Of a DNA stretch of 64,000 bases, positions 26,181 to 39,953 are shown piece after piece (the first letter of the stretch is position 1; every line of letters starts with the position of its first letter). This DNA comes from Ruegeria sp. HKCCSA071 (GTDB lineage Bacteria; Pseudomonadota; Alphaproteobacteria; Rhodobacterales; Rhodobacteraceae). The position numbers and the translations under genes are program-made. The DNA lies in the NCBI RefSeq assembly GCF_017872555.1, contig NZ_JAEDOX010000001.1:496001-560000 (forward strand). The letters run 5' to 3'. The notes below the pieces were generated by a model. The model did not search any database, had not been told where the DNA came from, and saw only the letters and a list, made by a program, of their open reading frames with translations.

Positions 26181-26731
26181 TCCGTTCTGAGATTCTGAAA
26201 GAAATTGCTCCGATCCTGCGCGATCAGCTTGTTGTTTGTAACATCGGCATTCCAAGTCAGGAACTGCATGCCATCGATGACCAGCCTACCAATTTCTATA
26301 TGCTGGGCACGATGGGGCTGGCCTCATCCATCGGTCTGGGTCTGGCCTTGTCGCAGCCCAAGCCGGTTATCGTGATCGATGGGGACGGGTCGGTTCTGAC
26401 CAATCTGGGTACCTTGCCGACCATCGCCAACAACGTGGCGGACAACTATATCCTGTTGATCGTCGATAATGGGTCATACGGGTCCACAGGGGATCAGCCG
26501 ACATATGCTGGGCAGAAGACCTCTCTGGCGAAAATGGCGGAAGCCGCAGGATGCGAGCGCGTCATCGAATGCCAGGCCGAAGACACCGGCCGCGTGCTGC
26601 AAGAAGCGCTGGATTCGAAACAGATGACCATCATCGTGGCTAAGTGCGAAAGCGGAAATGCCAAGATGCCTGTTATCACGATGGATCCGGTGGTGATCCG
26701 CGACCGGTTCATGAAGGCCGTACAGGCCTGA
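26177..26731 (+). CDS. comE: sulfopyruvate decarboxylase beta subunit ComE
   Basis: 184 aa, the diphosphate-binding half of the ThDP enzyme. The ThDP/Mg motif runs GDGSVLTNLGTLPTIANN; the preceding LGTMGLASSIGLGLAL and following LIVDNGSYGSTGDQPT are typical. It assembles with ComD. Sulfoacetaldehyde produced here would need Xsc for desulfonation to acetyl phosphate and sulfite; no xsc is in the window. It is coupled to comD by a 4-bp overlap and to the next gene by a 1-bp overlap (TGATG). Confidence 0.88.
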   Translation: MIRSEILKEIAPILRDQLVVCNIGIPSQELHAIDDQPTNFYMLGTMGLASSIGLGLALSQPKPVIVIDGDGSVLTNLGTLPTIANNVADNYILLIVDNGSYGSTGDQPTYAGQKTSLAKMAEAAGCERVIECQAEDTGRVLQEALDSKQMTIIVAKCESGNAKMPVITMDPVVIRDRFMKAVQA

Positions 26732-27837
26732 TGTTATCCAGCGCTATCCACAGTTCCGAGGACGCCCGCCGCCTCGCGCGGCGGCGTCTGCCGTGGATGG
26801 TATTTGACTATATCGACGGTTCCGCCGGGGCCGAGGTTGGCGCAGCCCGAAACAGGGCTGCACTGGATGCGCTGACCCTTCGTCCTAGAATTCTGAAAGA
26901 TGTCAGCGAAAGGTCGCTTGCTTGTTCCGTCTTTGGGAGGTCGACCCAACGCCCGTTTGGCATCGCACCGATGGGCATGTGCAATCTGTCGGCCCCCGGT
27001 GCAGATCTGATGCTGGCACGTCTTGCGGCGCGGTACGAGGTGCCGCTTGGGGTATCAACCGTCGCATCAACCCCGATGGAAGACCTGATTGTCGAGGCAG
27101 AAGGACATGCCTGGTTTCAGCTGTATTTCAGCGGCGATGGCAGTGGCACGTTCAAGCTGGTCGAGCGCGCAAAGTCTGCGGGGTACGAAACGCTGGTGCT
27201 GACGGTGGATGTGCCCGAAGTGGGACGTCGCCCGCGTGAATTGCGCCATGGGTTCAGGATGCCATTCAAAATGGGGCCGAAACAGGTGCTTGATTTTGCG
27301 TTTCACCCCCGGTGGTCGCTATCAACACTACTGCGGGGCAAGCCCGAAATGGCGAATTTCCTGATGGACGGATATGATTTTGATCGCCGGGAAAGCCGGG
27401 CCAAGGCGACGTGGGAGATATTGGCCCGTCTGCGCGACCAGTGGGCCGGGACACTGGTGGTCAAGGGCGTTCTGGATGCAGAGGACGCGCTGAGCCTCAA
27501 GTCGGCAGGTGTCGATGCCATTCAGGTCTCAAGCCACGGTGGGCGCCAGTTGGACAGTGCGCCCGCGCCGATTGCCGTATTGCCTGAAATTCGGAACGCC
27601 GTCGGTCCGGAATATCCGCTGTTTTACGACAGCGGTTTGCGCTCGGGCGAGGATGTTTTGAAAGCCTTGGCAAACGGCGCAGATTTTGCCTTCTTCGGCC
27701 GCATCCTGCAATTTGCAATCGCGGCAGAAGGGGAAGAAGGGCTTGAGCAACTGTGGTCTGTGCTGAGTGATGAAATGAGTATTGCCATGGCGCAGATGGG
27801 CGTTTCGTCGCTGGACGAGGTGCGTCTCGAAACCTGA
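26731..27837 (+). CDS. slcD: FMN-dependent 2-hydroxyacid dehydrogenase, probable sulfolactate dehydrogenase
   Basis: 368 aa from the ATG overlapping the comE stop. It belongs to the lactate/glycolate oxidase (LldD/GOX) family: WMVFDYIDGSAGAEVGAARN at the N-terminus, active-site SSHGGRQLDSAPAPIAVLPE with the catalytic His and Arg, and the FMN phosphate motif YDSGLRSGEDVLKALANGAD. In the operon, an enzyme oxidising sulfolactate to sulfopyruvate is needed between HpsN and ComDE, and a membrane-linked SlcD is known in Roseovarius. I infer that this is that step, passing electrons to the respiratory chain. A general L-lactate dehydrogenase is the alternative. Confidence 0.78.
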   Translation: MLSSAIHSSEDARRLARRRLPWMVFDYIDGSAGAEVGAARNRAALDALTLRPRILKDVSERSLACSVFGRSTQRPFGIAPMGMCNLSAPGADLMLARLAARYEVPLGVSTVASTPMEDLIVEAEGHAWFQLYFSGDGSGTFKLVERAKSAGYETLVLTVDVPEVGRRPRELRHGFRMPFKMGPKQVLDFAFHPRWSLSTLLRGKPEMANFLMDGYDFDRRESRAKATWEILARLRDQWAGTLVVKGVLDAEDALSLKSAGVDAIQVSSHGGRQLDSAPAPIAVLPEIRNAVGPEYPLFYDSGLRSGEDVLKALANGADFAFFGRILQFAIAAEGEEGLEQLWSVLSDEMSIAMAQMGVSSLDEVRLET

Positions 27838-27848
27838 AACCAGTTTGG

Positions 27849-27881
27849 GGAACGACCCGAGGCGTACTTGCGAGTCGTTCC
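27849..27881. terminator. bidirectional hairpin between convergent slcD and reactivase genes
   Basis: An 8-bp perfect stem (GGAACGAC 27849-27856, GTCGTTCC 27874-27881) with the loop region itself partly complementary. It lies in the 53-bp convergent gap. The T tract is poor, so termination efficiency is uncertain. Confidence 0.5.
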
Positions 27882-27890
27882 TATGCTGGT

Positions 27891-31602
<3,712 letters not shown>

Positions 31603-31619
31603 GCCGTTGCGCATGACAT

Positions 31620-31644
31620 ACGGCACCCATGCTCGGGGTGCCGT
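31620..31644 (+). terminator. intrinsic terminator of guaB
   Basis: A 9-bp perfect stem (ACGGCACCC 31620-31628, GGGTGCCGT 31636-31644), 7-nt loop, followed by a T-rich tail (AGCTATTTTG). Confidence 0.75.
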
Positions 31645-31692
31645 AGCTATTTTGTATTGGCCTGTCACGGCCTGTTTCAGTCAAGGTAATCC

Positions 31693-32853
31693 GTGATGAC
31701 ACCTGCTGCCCGCGTTCAGGCCTCGATTGAAATATTGGATCAAATTCTGGCCGGGGCGCCGGTTGAAAAAGTGCTGACCGGCTGGGCGCGGCGAAGCAGG
31801 TTTGCGGGCTCCAAGGATCGGGCAGCTATTCGCGATCATGTGTTTGACGCTTTGCGGTGCAAACGCTCGTTTGCTGCGTTGGGTGGTTCCGGAACTGGCC
31901 GCGGCCTGATGATCGGCGCAATTCGCGCATCGGGTGAAGATCCGGTTGAGTTTTTTACCGGTGACCGCCACGCGCCAGAAGCCCTTCAAAATGACGAAGT
32001 ATCAAGGGATTTTACATCCGACGCCGAGAGATATGATCTTCCCGACTGGCTGTGGCCAAGGTTCGTTGCATCCTTGAACGATGCCGCCGTGCCTTGCGCA
32101 TTGGCACTGCAAGAGCGCGCCCCGGTTTTTCTGCGGGTCAATCTGTTGAAAACGGATGCAACCCGGGCGATTGATGCTTTGGAAACCGACGGTATTTCAG
32201 CCCGTCCAACACCGATATGTGAGACCGGGCTGGAGGTGACAGAGGGCGCGCGCCGGATCGCGCAAAGTCAGGCATACGCTCAGGGCCTGGTCGAGCTTCA
32301 GGATGCGGCAAGTCAGGCGGTTGTTGCCGCCTTGGATCTGCGCCCTGGAATGCGCGTTTTGGACTACTGCGCAGGGGGCGGTGGCAAGTCGCTTGCGATT
32401 GCGGCCAACAAGGGTGTCGAGGTTTGCGCTCATGATGTGAATGCGCGCCGAATGAAGGATATTCCAGCGCGGGCAGAGCGGGCAGGGGCCAGAATAACCA
32501 TCCTGAACAGCGCGGAACTTGCTGGTCACGGGCCTTTTGACGTCGTTTTGGCTGACGCCCCGTGTTCTGGCAGCGGTTCGTGGCGGCGCGCACCGGCAGG
32601 CAAATGGGCGTTGACTGAAGAACGTTTGCAAGAACTCACGGTCATTCAGGCTGACATTCTCGCAGATATCACGCCATTGGTCCAAGCAGGTGGAGTGCTG
32701 GCTTATGCAACGTGTTCGGTTCTTGCCGACGAGAACGATGCGGTTGTCGACAGGTTTCTGACAAAACATGCGGGCTGGCGTGAAACCTTCCGGCAGGCGT
32801 GGCAGGTAACGCGCGGGTCCGACGGGTTCTTTACGTCACACTTGACGCGCTGA
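31693..32853 (+). CDS. RsmB/NOP-family rRNA m5C methyltransferase
   Basis: 386 aa class I SAM-dependent RNA methyltransferase. SAM motif I is VLDYCAGGGGKSLAIA; the two catalytic cysteines of the m5C family are in ADAPCSGSGSWRR and LAYATCSVLADEN. The N-terminal 120 residues form the helical NusB-like/RNA-binding extension. It probably methylates a cytosine in rRNA; RsmB itself modifies C967 of 16S rRNA, but alphaproteobacteria carry several paralogues, so I leave the symbol open. It stands alone between guaB and cckA on the same strand. Confidence 0.88.
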   Translation: MMTPAARVQASIEILDQILAGAPVEKVLTGWARRSRFAGSKDRAAIRDHVFDALRCKRSFAALGGSGTGRGLMIGAIRASGEDPVEFFTGDRHAPEALQNDEVSRDFTSDAERYDLPDWLWPRFVASLNDAAVPCALALQERAPVFLRVNLLKTDATRAIDALETDGISARPTPICETGLEVTEGARRIAQSQAYAQGLVELQDAASQAVVAALDLRPGMRVLDYCAGGGGKSLAIAANKGVEVCAHDVNARRMKDIPARAERAGARITILNSAELAGHGPFDVVLADAPCSGSGSWRRAPAGKWALTEERLQELTVIQADILADITPLVQAGGVLAYATCSVLADENDAVVDRFLTKHAGWRETFRQAWQVTRGSDGFFTSHLTR

Positions 32854-32946
32854 TCTTTCGGTAAATACAACCTTGGGTAGCTGATTTGTTTTTTAGCGCC
32901 GTTAGGCGAGTGTTAACCAATTCTACCTGTTATTACCGCAAAACCT

Positions 32947-35253
32947 GTGCCCGAGCCGTTTATGCCTGACATCACTGAATTTGTTCCAGTCCCTTCAACC
33001 GCCGATACTCCATCGGTGTTTCGGATCGGGTCGTTGGTGTTTGTGGCGCTGTTGATCAGCGTGGCACCTGCGGTTGGGTTTCTGCCGTCGGATTGGACAA
33101 AAGGTTTGCTGGCAACAGGCATTTCACTGCTGGTTGTGGCGCTTTTGTTTGGGATCAAGGGGGCGATTGCAAACAGGCATTTGCAACAGATATCAGCCCT
33201 TTTTGTCGCTTTCGCAGAACGCGAGGATGTTCCGGTTGTGATCTCAAACGGGTATGGTGATATATTGGCCGCGAACGTCCTGGCCGAGAAAAAGCTGGGG
33301 GCCGTACGGGGCGAACCCCTGACCCGCTGTTTGCGCTCCAAGTTTGCCAATCCGTCGGCGATTTTACTAAGCCTGCAATCGCGGGCGCAGTCCGCGGGAC
33401 GCGCCCAGAGCGAGTTTCCCGGTGGCGACCGGACCATTTCGGTTTCCGTGCATCAATTGAGGCCGGGGCTGTTCTGCTGGAGTTTCAGCTGTGTTCAACA
33501 GGAGAGTTGGCAAACCCTTGGCTTGCCGGTCATAACACTTGGACGCGAAGGTGAAATATTGCGCGTCAATGCCACGGCCGAGCGTTTGTTTGGTGCGCAC
33601 CCTGCCGGGGCGCAGGATATTTTCAGCGAAGCCGAACCGCGGATCGGGGCTGTCAACGCGGTCAGGACCCGCGATGGTCATGTTCTGGCAGCCGTCTCCG
33701 TACTTTCTCAATCCGGGTCAGAGCGAAGCCTTTGTTTGCTACCGATTACGCAGAGACCCGCACAGGATGCGGTCACGTCCTTCTCTGACCTTCCGGTTCC
33801 AATCCTCAGGCTTTCCGAGGACGGCATCATCCTTGACAGTAATCGGCTGGCGGTGAAACTGTTGGGAAAGAAGCAGCTTGAAGGCAGTAATATCAGCGAC
33901 ATCATGCGGGGCATGGGTGGCCCTGTGCTGGATTGGTTGAAACGGACCGAAGCACATGAAGAAACGCTGCGATCCGAGTTTTTGCGGTTCATTAGGGACG
34001 ACAAAGAAATATTTGTTCAAGTCACCTTGAGCCGCGTGTTTGTCGACGGAAAGATATGCCTAATCGCGGTTCTGAACGATGCAACTGAACTGAAGACGCT
34101 CGAAGCTCAATTCGTTCAGGGCCAGAAGATGCAGGCCGTAGGGCAATTGGCCGGAGGTGTTGCACATGATTTCAACAACCTGCTGACGGCCATTTCCGGT
34201 CACTGCGATCTGCTGCTGTTGCGCCATGACCAGAATGACCCGGATTACGGGGATTTGGTGCAGATCAATCAGAATGCCAACCGGGCCGCCGCGCTGGTCA
34301 GTCAGCTTTTGGCGTTTTCGCGAAAACAGACCCTCAGGCCCGAAGTGTTGGATCTGCGTGACACGATCTCGGACCTTATTCACCTGCTGAACCGGTTGGT
34401 TGGCGAGAAGGTGCAATTGACGCTGAGCCACGATCCGGTGCTCAAACCCGTGCGGGCGGACAAGCGTCAACTTGAGCAGGTGCTGATGAACCTTGTCGTT
34501 AACGCACGAGATGCCATGCCGGACGGTGGTGAAATTCGCATTGAAACCAGTGTGTTGACACTTTTGCAGCCTCTCATGCGGGACAGGGCAACCGTACAAC
34601 CGGGCGATTATGTGTCAGTCAAGGTCGTGGATGGCGGTGTTGGTATCCCAGCAGATAAGCTGCAGAAGATTTTCGAACCTTTCTACACCACGAAACGAAC
34701 TGGTGAAGGCACTGGCCTTGGGCTTTCAACGGCCTACGGGATCGTCAAGCAGACCGGCGGGTTCATCTTTGTCGACAGTGCGATTGGACGGGGCACCGAG
34801 TTCACTGTCTTTCTTCCGATTTGCGAGACAGCGACCCATGTCGAAGCCGAATTGCCAGTCCAGCCCGAAGCCCAGAGCACCAGACAGGGTGAGGGCGTGG
34901 TGCTGCTGGTCGAGGATGAGGCACCAGTTCGCGCCTTTGCAACGCGCGCGCTGCGACTGAAGGGTTACACCGTGCTCGAGGCGGACTCGGCGGAAGAGGC
35001 GCTTCGACTGCTTGAAGATTCCGCGTTAAGTGTCGACGTATTCGTCACCGATGTTGTCATGCCGGGAATGGACGGGCCCACCTGGGTGCGCAAGGCCAGG
35101 GAGACGCGCCCGGACGCGCGTGTGATCTTCGTGTCCGGGTATACCGAAGGCGTTTTCGGCGATACCGGTCCGGATATTGCCAACTCAACCTTTCTGCCCA
35201 AGCCGTTTTCCCTCAACCAACTGACTGAGGCCGTGTTTCAACAACTCAACTGA
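32947..35253 (+). CDS. cckA: hybrid sensor histidine kinase CckA
   Basis: 768 aa: two transmembrane helices near the N-terminus (about 28-48 and 55-75), PAS-like regions, HisKA with the phosphoacceptor in GGVAHDFNNLLTAI, HATPase (NLVVNARDAMPDGGE, GTGLGLSTAYGIVKQTGG) and a C-terminal receiver domain with Asp in FVTDVVMPGMDGP and Lys in LPKPFS. This architecture is that of CckA, which phosphorylates ChpT and then CtrA; in Rhodobacterales the pathway controls motility, gene transfer agent release and cell-cycle genes. The start is a GTG at 32947 or the ATG at 32962; neither has a strong ribosome-binding site. Confidence 0.9.
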   Translation: MPEPFMPDITEFVPVPSTADTPSVFRIGSLVFVALLISVAPAVGFLPSDWTKGLLATGISLLVVALLFGIKGAIANRHLQQISALFVAFAEREDVPVVISNGYGDILAANVLAEKKLGAVRGEPLTRCLRSKFANPSAILLSLQSRAQSAGRAQSEFPGGDRTISVSVHQLRPGLFCWSFSCVQQESWQTLGLPVITLGREGEILRVNATAERLFGAHPAGAQDIFSEAEPRIGAVNAVRTRDGHVLAAVSVLSQSGSERSLCLLPITQRPAQDAVTSFSDLPVPILRLSEDGIILDSNRLAVKLLGKKQLEGSNISDIMRGMGGPVLDWLKRTEAHEETLRSEFLRFIRDDKEIFVQVTLSRVFVDGKICLIAVLNDATELKTLEAQFVQGQKMQAVGQLAGGVAHDFNNLLTAISGHCDLLLLRHDQNDPDYGDLVQINQNANRAAALVSQLLAFSRKQTLRPEVLDLRDTISDLIHLLNRLVGEKVQLTLSHDPVLKPVRADKRQLEQVLMNLVVNARDAMPDGGEIRIETSVLTLLQPLMRDRATVQPGDYVSVKVVDGGVGIPADKLQKIFEPFYTTKRTGEGTGLGLSTAYGIVKQTGGFIFVDSAIGRGTEFTVFLPICETATHVEAELPVQPEAQSTRQGEGVVLLVEDEAPVRAFATRALRLKGYTVLEADSAEEALRLLEDSALSVDVFVTDVVMPGMDGPTWVRKARETRPDARVIFVSGYTEGVFGDTGPDIANSTFLPKPFSLNQLTEAVFQQLN

Positions 35254-35257
35254 TGGA

Positions 35258-35851
35258 TCACATTGCGGCTTTGTGCAGCGCAAATTCTTCCGGGAAGGCA
35301 TTTCGAAACTTCTGTTCGGTCGCAGGTGACAGATGCAAATCTCCCGGAGGCGAAACGTTTTCGCGCTTCAGGTCGATCTGCATGTCCAGACGTGTTTGCA
35401 GAAAGCCCAACACCTTGTCTTGATGCTCGTATTTGAAGATATGACGAGCGCCAGAACTGTCGTTGCGAGTAAGGAAGAATTGCGCCTGGCTGCCGACATT
35501 GGCGAACTCGGGACGTGTGTCCAGCAAATAGGCTTGCACGAATGCGTCAAAACTCATGTCACGTGTCGAGCGCGGTTGACCTATCAAGTCTTCACGACTG
35601 CGAAACCGGTACCAGCTGCCCAACCAATCCAACGGCTCGCGCACAACGGCCATAATTTCCATCTCGGTATCAAACAGTTTTCGAAACATGGTCTGGAAAA
35701 ACCGGTCATACCGACGCACCGGGGCGTGTTTCAGCTCAGGTGGATGTGTCACGATGAGATCGGCCCGGTCACGCAACGCCGTGTGATAAGCCGTGCTTCC
35801 GGTCTTGGGGACTGAAAGAAAAGCAAGTCGTTCTTTATAAAAAACAAGCAT
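35258..35851 (-). CDS. sulfotransferase-family protein
   Basis: 197 aa. The 5'-phosphosulfate-binding loop is recognisable at the N-terminus (FLSVPKTGSTAYHTAL), and a 3'-phosphate region (VVREPLDWLGSWYRFR) follows, as in PAPS-dependent sulfotransferases. It lacks much of the C-terminal part of larger sulfotransferases, so the acceptor is unknown; cell-surface carbohydrate or lipid are common acceptors in this group. It is convergent with cckA (4-bp gap) and divergent from recA. There is no operon partner. Confidence 0.75.
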   Translation of the reverse strand: MLVFYKERLAFLSVPKTGSTAYHTALRDRADLIVTHPPELKHAPVRRYDRFFQTMFRKLFDTEMEIMAVVREPLDWLGSWYRFRSREDLIGQPRSTRDMSFDAFVQAYLLDTRPEFANVGSQAQFFLTRNDSSGARHIFKYEHQDKVLGFLQTRLDMQIDLKRENVSPPGDLHLSPATEQKFRNAFPEEFALHKAAM

Positions 35852-35973
35852 TTATCGGTTCTCAAGGTTGCCATGTTACTTGTGCAGATTGTCGTAAACG
35901 ACTCTTTAACACAATTGCAGAAGACTGATTTCTGTAAGTTTTAGTTGAAATGTTCTCTTTTTGATCTCATAAG

Positions 35974-35988
35974 GAACAAGAGGCGAAC
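35974..35988 (+). promoter_or_regulatory. LexA-type SOS box upstream of recA
   Basis: GAAC at 35974-35977 and GAAC at 35985-35988 with exactly 7 bp between (AAGAGGC), the direct-repeat LexA site of alphaproteobacteria. It lies 56 bp upstream of the recA ATG. A second, imperfect GTTC-N7-GATC lies about 20 bp before it. Confidence 0.85.
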
Positions 35989-36043
35989 AAGGCAGCGATT
36001 GCCGCCCGATTAAGGGTGTGACAAAAGGGAAGGCGACAGGACA

Positions 36044-37111
36044 ATGGCGGATCTTCTGACAATGAGCGACAAGAAAAACGCAGACAAGCAAAAGGCGCTC
36101 GACAGTGCGCTGGCCCAGATCGAACGGCAGTTCGGCAAGGGGTCGATCATGAAGCTGGGCGAAGATGCCCGGCAGGACATCGAGGCGAGCTCGACCGGGT
36201 CGCTGGGTCTGGATATCGCGCTGGGTATCGGCGGGCTGCCGATGGGGCGTATCGTTGAAATTTACGGGCCTGAGAGCTCGGGCAAAACCACTTTGACCCT
36301 TCATTGCATTGCTGAGCAGCAAAAGCGGGGTGGAGTTTGCGCGTTCGTGGATGCAGAACACGCACTGGACCCGCAATATGCCCGAAAGCTGGGTGTTGAT
36401 CTGGATGAGCTCCTGATCTCGCAGCCCGATACCGGTGAGCAGGCGCTTGAAATTACGGATACACTGGTGCGCTCGGGCGCGGTCAACATGGTTGTTGTCG
36501 ACTCGGTCGCTGCCCTGACGCCGAAATCGGAACTCGAAGGGGACATGGGCGACAGCAGTGTCGGTGTGCAGGCCCGGCTGATGAGCCAGGCGATGCGCAA
36601 ACTGACCGGCTCGATCAGTCGCTCGAACTGCATGGTCATCTTTATCAACCAGATTCGGATGAAGATCGGCGTGATGTTCGGCAGCCCGGAAACCACAACC
36701 GGTGGCAATGCGCTGAAATTCTACAGCTCGGTTCGGCTGGATATCCGCCGGATTGGCGCGATCAAGGATCGGGACGAAGTTGTCGGGAACCAGACCCGCG
36801 TCAAAGTTGTGAAGAACAAAGTCGCACCGCCGTTCAAGCAGGTCGAGTTCGATATCATGTATGGCGAAGGCATCTCGAAGATGGGCGAATTGCTGGATTT
36901 GGGTGTTAAAGCTGGTGTTGTCGAAAAGTCCGGGTCCTGGTTCAGCTATGGTGATGAGCGGATCGGGCAGGGGCGTGAGAACGCCAAACAATACCTGCGG
37001 GAAAACAGCCGGGTGGCGCTGGACATCGAAGACAAGATCCGCGCGGCGCATGGGCTGGAATTCGATATGTCGCCAGGCGTTACCGAGGATGACGATATTC
37101 TGGAGGCCTGA
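36044..37111 (+). CDS. recA: recombinase RecA
   Basis: 355 aa. Walker [14 protein letters not shown], Walker [20 protein letters not shown]2-loop [28 protein letters not shown] and the conserved C-terminal lobe are all present. It has the standard roles in homologous recombination, LexA self-cleavage and SOS induction. The ATG at 36044 adds a few residues ([14 protein letters not shown]) compared with many RecA proteins; the second ATG, at 36062, is an alternative. An SOS box sits upstream and a terminator downstream, so it is monocistronic. Confidence 0.98.
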   Translation: MADLLTMSDKKNADKQKALDSALAQIERQFGKGSIMKLGEDARQDIEASSTGSLGLDIALGIGGLPMGRIVEIYGPESSGKTTLTLHCIAEQQKRGGVCAFVDAEHALDPQYARKLGVDLDELLISQPDTGEQALEITDTLVRSGAVNMVVVDSVAALTPKSELEGDMGDSSVGVQARLMSQAMRKLTGSISRSNCMVIFINQIRMKIGVMFGSPETTTGGNALKFYSSVRLDIRRIGAIKDRDEVVGNQTRVKVVKNKVAPPFKQVEFDIMYGEGISKMGELLDLGVKAGVVEKSGSWFSYGDERIGQGRENAKQYLRENSRVALDIEDKIRAAHGLEFDMSPGVTEDDDILEA

Positions 37112-37160
37112 TGTCCTGAGGTGGGTACCCCTGACATCTGCGCAAAGACTGTAACACTTG

Positions 37161-37192
37161 AAACAAGGCGGCCTGATCGGGTCGCCTTGTTT
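37161..37192 (+). terminator. intrinsic terminator of recA
   Basis: A 10-bp perfect stem (AAACAAGGCG 37161-37170, CGCCTTGTTT 37183-37192) with a 12-nt loop that can pair further; about 50 bp after the recA stop. Confidence 0.8.
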
Positions 37193-37279
37193 CGTTCCCG
37201 AGTGCCTCTGCTGTGGACACTCACCTGACGGGGGGCTAAACCAACGGAGACCAAGATATATGTGCGCCGAGAGAGCCCT

Positions 37280-39952
37280 ATGCCAACCCTGAACGACATC
37301 CGATCGACTTTTCTGAACTACTTTGAAAAACAAGGGCATGAGGTCGTCGCGTCCAGCCCGCTGGTGCCGCGCAATGACCCGACGCTGATGTTCGTGAACT
37401 CAGGTATGGTGCAGTTCAAGAACCTGTTCACCGGTCTGGAAACCCGCGATTACAAACGCGCCACTACGGCGCAGAAATGTGTGCGTGCGGGTGGCAAGCA
37501 CAACGATCTCGACAATGTTGGCTATACGGCGCGTCATCATACGTTTTTTGAGATGCTGGGAAACTTCTCATTCGGGGATTATTTCAAACATGAAGCGATC
37601 CCATTTGCCTGGGAACTGATCACCAAGGAATTCGGTATCGACAAGACCCGCCTGTTGACGACCGTCTACCACACGGATGATGAAGCCTTTGAAATCTGGA
37701 AAAAGGTCGGTGTGCCCGAGGACCGGATCATTCGTATCGCCACCAATGACAATTTCTGGCAGATGGGTCCGACCGGACCTTGCGGCCCGTGCACCGAGAT
37801 CTTCTATGATCACGGCGATCACATCTGGGGTGGCCCTCCGGGATCACCCGAGGAGGATGGCGACCGGTTCATCGAAATCTGGAACGTCGTTTTCATGCAG
37901 AACGAGCAGTTCGAAGATGGCTCGATGGTCGAGCTTGACATGCAGTCCATCGATACCGGTATGGGGCTCGAACGGATTGGGGCGCTGTTGCAGGGCAGTC
38001 ATGACAATTATGACACCGACCTGTTCAAGACCTTGATTGAGGCTTCGGCAGACGCGACCGGTGTCGACCCCTATGGCGACCAGAACGTGCATCACAGGGT
38101 GATCGCGGATCACCTGCGGTCGACCTCGTTCCTGATTGCAGACGGTGTGATGCCCAGCAATGACGGCCGCGGATACGTTCTGCGCCGGATCATGCGCCGC
38201 GCCATGCGCCATGCGCACCTGCTGGGCGCAAAGGATCCTGTCATGCATCGCCTGGTGCCTACGCTGGTGCAGCAGATGGGTGGGCATTATTCTGAACTGA
38301 AACAGGCGCAACCGCTTATCGAAGAGACGCTGCTGCTGGAAGAAACCCGGTTCAAGCAGACACTGGACCGTGGTCTGAAGTTGCTGGATGATGAGGTTTC
38401 GGGGCTTTCCGAGGGGGCGCCCCTGTCAGGTGAAGCAGCCTTTAAGCTTTACGACACTTATGGCTTCCCACTGGATCTTACGCAGGATGCGCTGCGTGAA
38501 AAGGGCCTGAGCGTTGACACGGACGGTTTTGATACCGCGATGGCCGAACAAAAGGCCAAGGCACGTGCCGCATGGGCCGGGTCAGGTGAAGCAGCGGATC
38601 AGGTCGTATGGTTCGATGTTCTGGATGCAGCCGGTGCGACGGATTTCCTGGGCTACGATACTGAGAAAGCCGAAGCGCAGGTTGCCGCCCTCGTTGTTGA
38701 TGGTTCGCTGGTCGACAAGATCGACGCGGGCAGCAGCGGTTGGGTCGTCGTGAACCAGACCCCGTTCTATGGAGAGGCCGGTGGTCAGGTCGGTGATACT
38801 GGCGCGTTGCGTCGGCTGGAGGATCGCGATCACCTGAGCCGCGTGGAGGACACGAGGAAGTTTGCCGACGGCAAGGTCTATGCTCATAAGGTGGCGGTTC
38901 AAAGCGGAGTCATTTGCAAGGGCGACGCGGTAGAGCTTGAAGTTGATCACGCCCGCCGTTCCGCCATTCGCGCCAACCATTCGGCCACGCACCTGCTGCA
39001 TGAAGCGTTGCGCGAAACGCTGGGTGATCACGTGGCGCAGCGCGGCTCGCTGAACGCGGCGGATCGTTTGCGGTTTGACTTCAGTCATTCCAAAGCGCTG
39101 AGCCTGGAGGAAATTCAAAAAGTCGAACGTGAGGTGAACGATTTCATCCGCCAGAATTCGATCGTTGAAACCCGGGTCATGACACCTGACGACGCGCGCG
39201 CATTGGGCGCGCAGGCCTTGTTCGGCGAGAAATATGGTGACGAGGTTCGTGTCGTCTCCATGGGCAAGGCGCCAACAGGCAAAGGCCATGAAGGCGATAC
39301 ATGGTCGATAGAACTCTGTGGCGGCACACATGTGCGCCAGACAGGTGATATCGGCACCTTTGTTGTGTTGGGTGACAGCGCCAGCAGTGCAGGTGTGCGT
39401 CGGATCGAAGCGCTGACCGGGGGTGAAGCCTTCCGCTATCTTTCAGCTCAGGATCAACGTCTGGCTCAGGTGGCATCGGAACTGAAAGCGCAACCGGACG
39501 ACGTGGTGGCGCGCGTGAAAAGCCTTCTGGACGAACGCAAGGCCTTGCAGAACGAAGTGGCTCAGTTGCGCCGGGATTTGGCTATGGCTGGCGGGGCCGG
39601 TCAGAGCGGTGGTGCCGAGGCGCGGGATGTAAACGGTGTGAAATTCCTGGCACAAGCGCTCAGCGGTGTTTCAGGCAAGGACCTTCCCGCGTTGATCGAC
39701 GAACACAAAAGCCGCCTTGGATCGGGTGCGGTGTTGCTGATTGCGGATACGGGCGGCAAGGCGGCCGTTGCGGCTGGTGTGACAGAAGACCTGACCGGAC
39801 AGATTTCGGCGGTGGATCTTGTCAAAGCTGCGGTAATCGAGTTGGGCGGAAAAGGCGGCGGCGGTCGTCCTGATATGGCCCAGGGCGGCGGCAAGGATGC
39901 ATCAAATGCAGATGCGGCAATCAAGGCCGCACAACAGGTTTTGGGAGGATAA
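37280..39952 (+). CDS. alaS: alanyl-tRNA synthetase
   Basis: 890 aa from the ATG at 37280 ([15 protein letters not shown]), the standard AlaS N-terminus; the GTG 18 nt earlier is not supported by family alignment. Class II core near the N-terminus ([35 protein letters not shown]), then tRNA-recognition, the editing domain with zinc ligands ([25 protein letters not shown]) and the C-terminal oligomerisation/C-Ala domain ([16 protein letters not shown]). It charges tRNA-Ala and clears mischarged Ser and Gly. The small DUF1330 gene starts one base after its stop. Confidence 0.98.
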   Translation: MPTLNDIRSTFLNYFEKQGHEVVASSPLVPRNDPTLMFVNSGMVQFKNLFTGLETRDYKRATTAQKCVRAGGKHNDLDNVGYTARHHTFFEMLGNFSFGDYFKHEAIPFAWELITKEFGIDKTRLLTTVYHTDDEAFEIWKKVGVPEDRIIRIATNDNFWQMGPTGPCGPCTEIFYDHGDHIWGGPPGSPEEDGDRFIEIWNVVFMQNEQFEDGSMVELDMQSIDTGMGLERIGALLQGSHDNYDTDLFKTLIEASADATGVDPYGDQNVHHRVIADHLRSTSFLIADGVMPSNDGRGYVLRRIMRRAMRHAHLLGAKDPVMHRLVPTLVQQMGGHYSELKQAQPLIEETLLLEETRFKQTLDRGLKLLDDEVSGLSEGAPLSGEAAFKLYDTYGFPLDLTQDALREKGLSVDTDGFDTAMAEQKAKARAAWAGSGEAADQVVWFDVLDAAGATDFLGYDTEKAEAQVAALVVDGSLVDKIDAGSSGWVVVNQTPFYGEAGGQVGDTGALRRLEDRDHLSRVEDTRKFADGKVYAHKVAVQSGVICKGDAVELEVDHARRSAIRANHSATHLLHEALRETLGDHVAQRGSLNAADRLRFDFSHSKALSLEEIQKVEREVNDFIRQNSIVETRVMTPDDARALGAQALFGEKYGDEVRVVSMGKAPTGKGHEGDTWSIELCGGTHVRQTGDIGTFVVLGDSASSAGVRRIEALTGGEAFRYLSAQDQRLAQVASELKAQPDDVVARVKSLLDERKALQNEVAQLRRDLAMAGGAGQSGGAEARDVNGVKFLAQALSGVSGKDLPALIDEHKSRLGSGAVLLIADTGGKAAVAAGVTEDLTGQISAVDLVKAAVIELGGKGGGGRPDMAQGGGKDASNADAAIKAAQQVLGG

Positions 39953-39953
39953 T

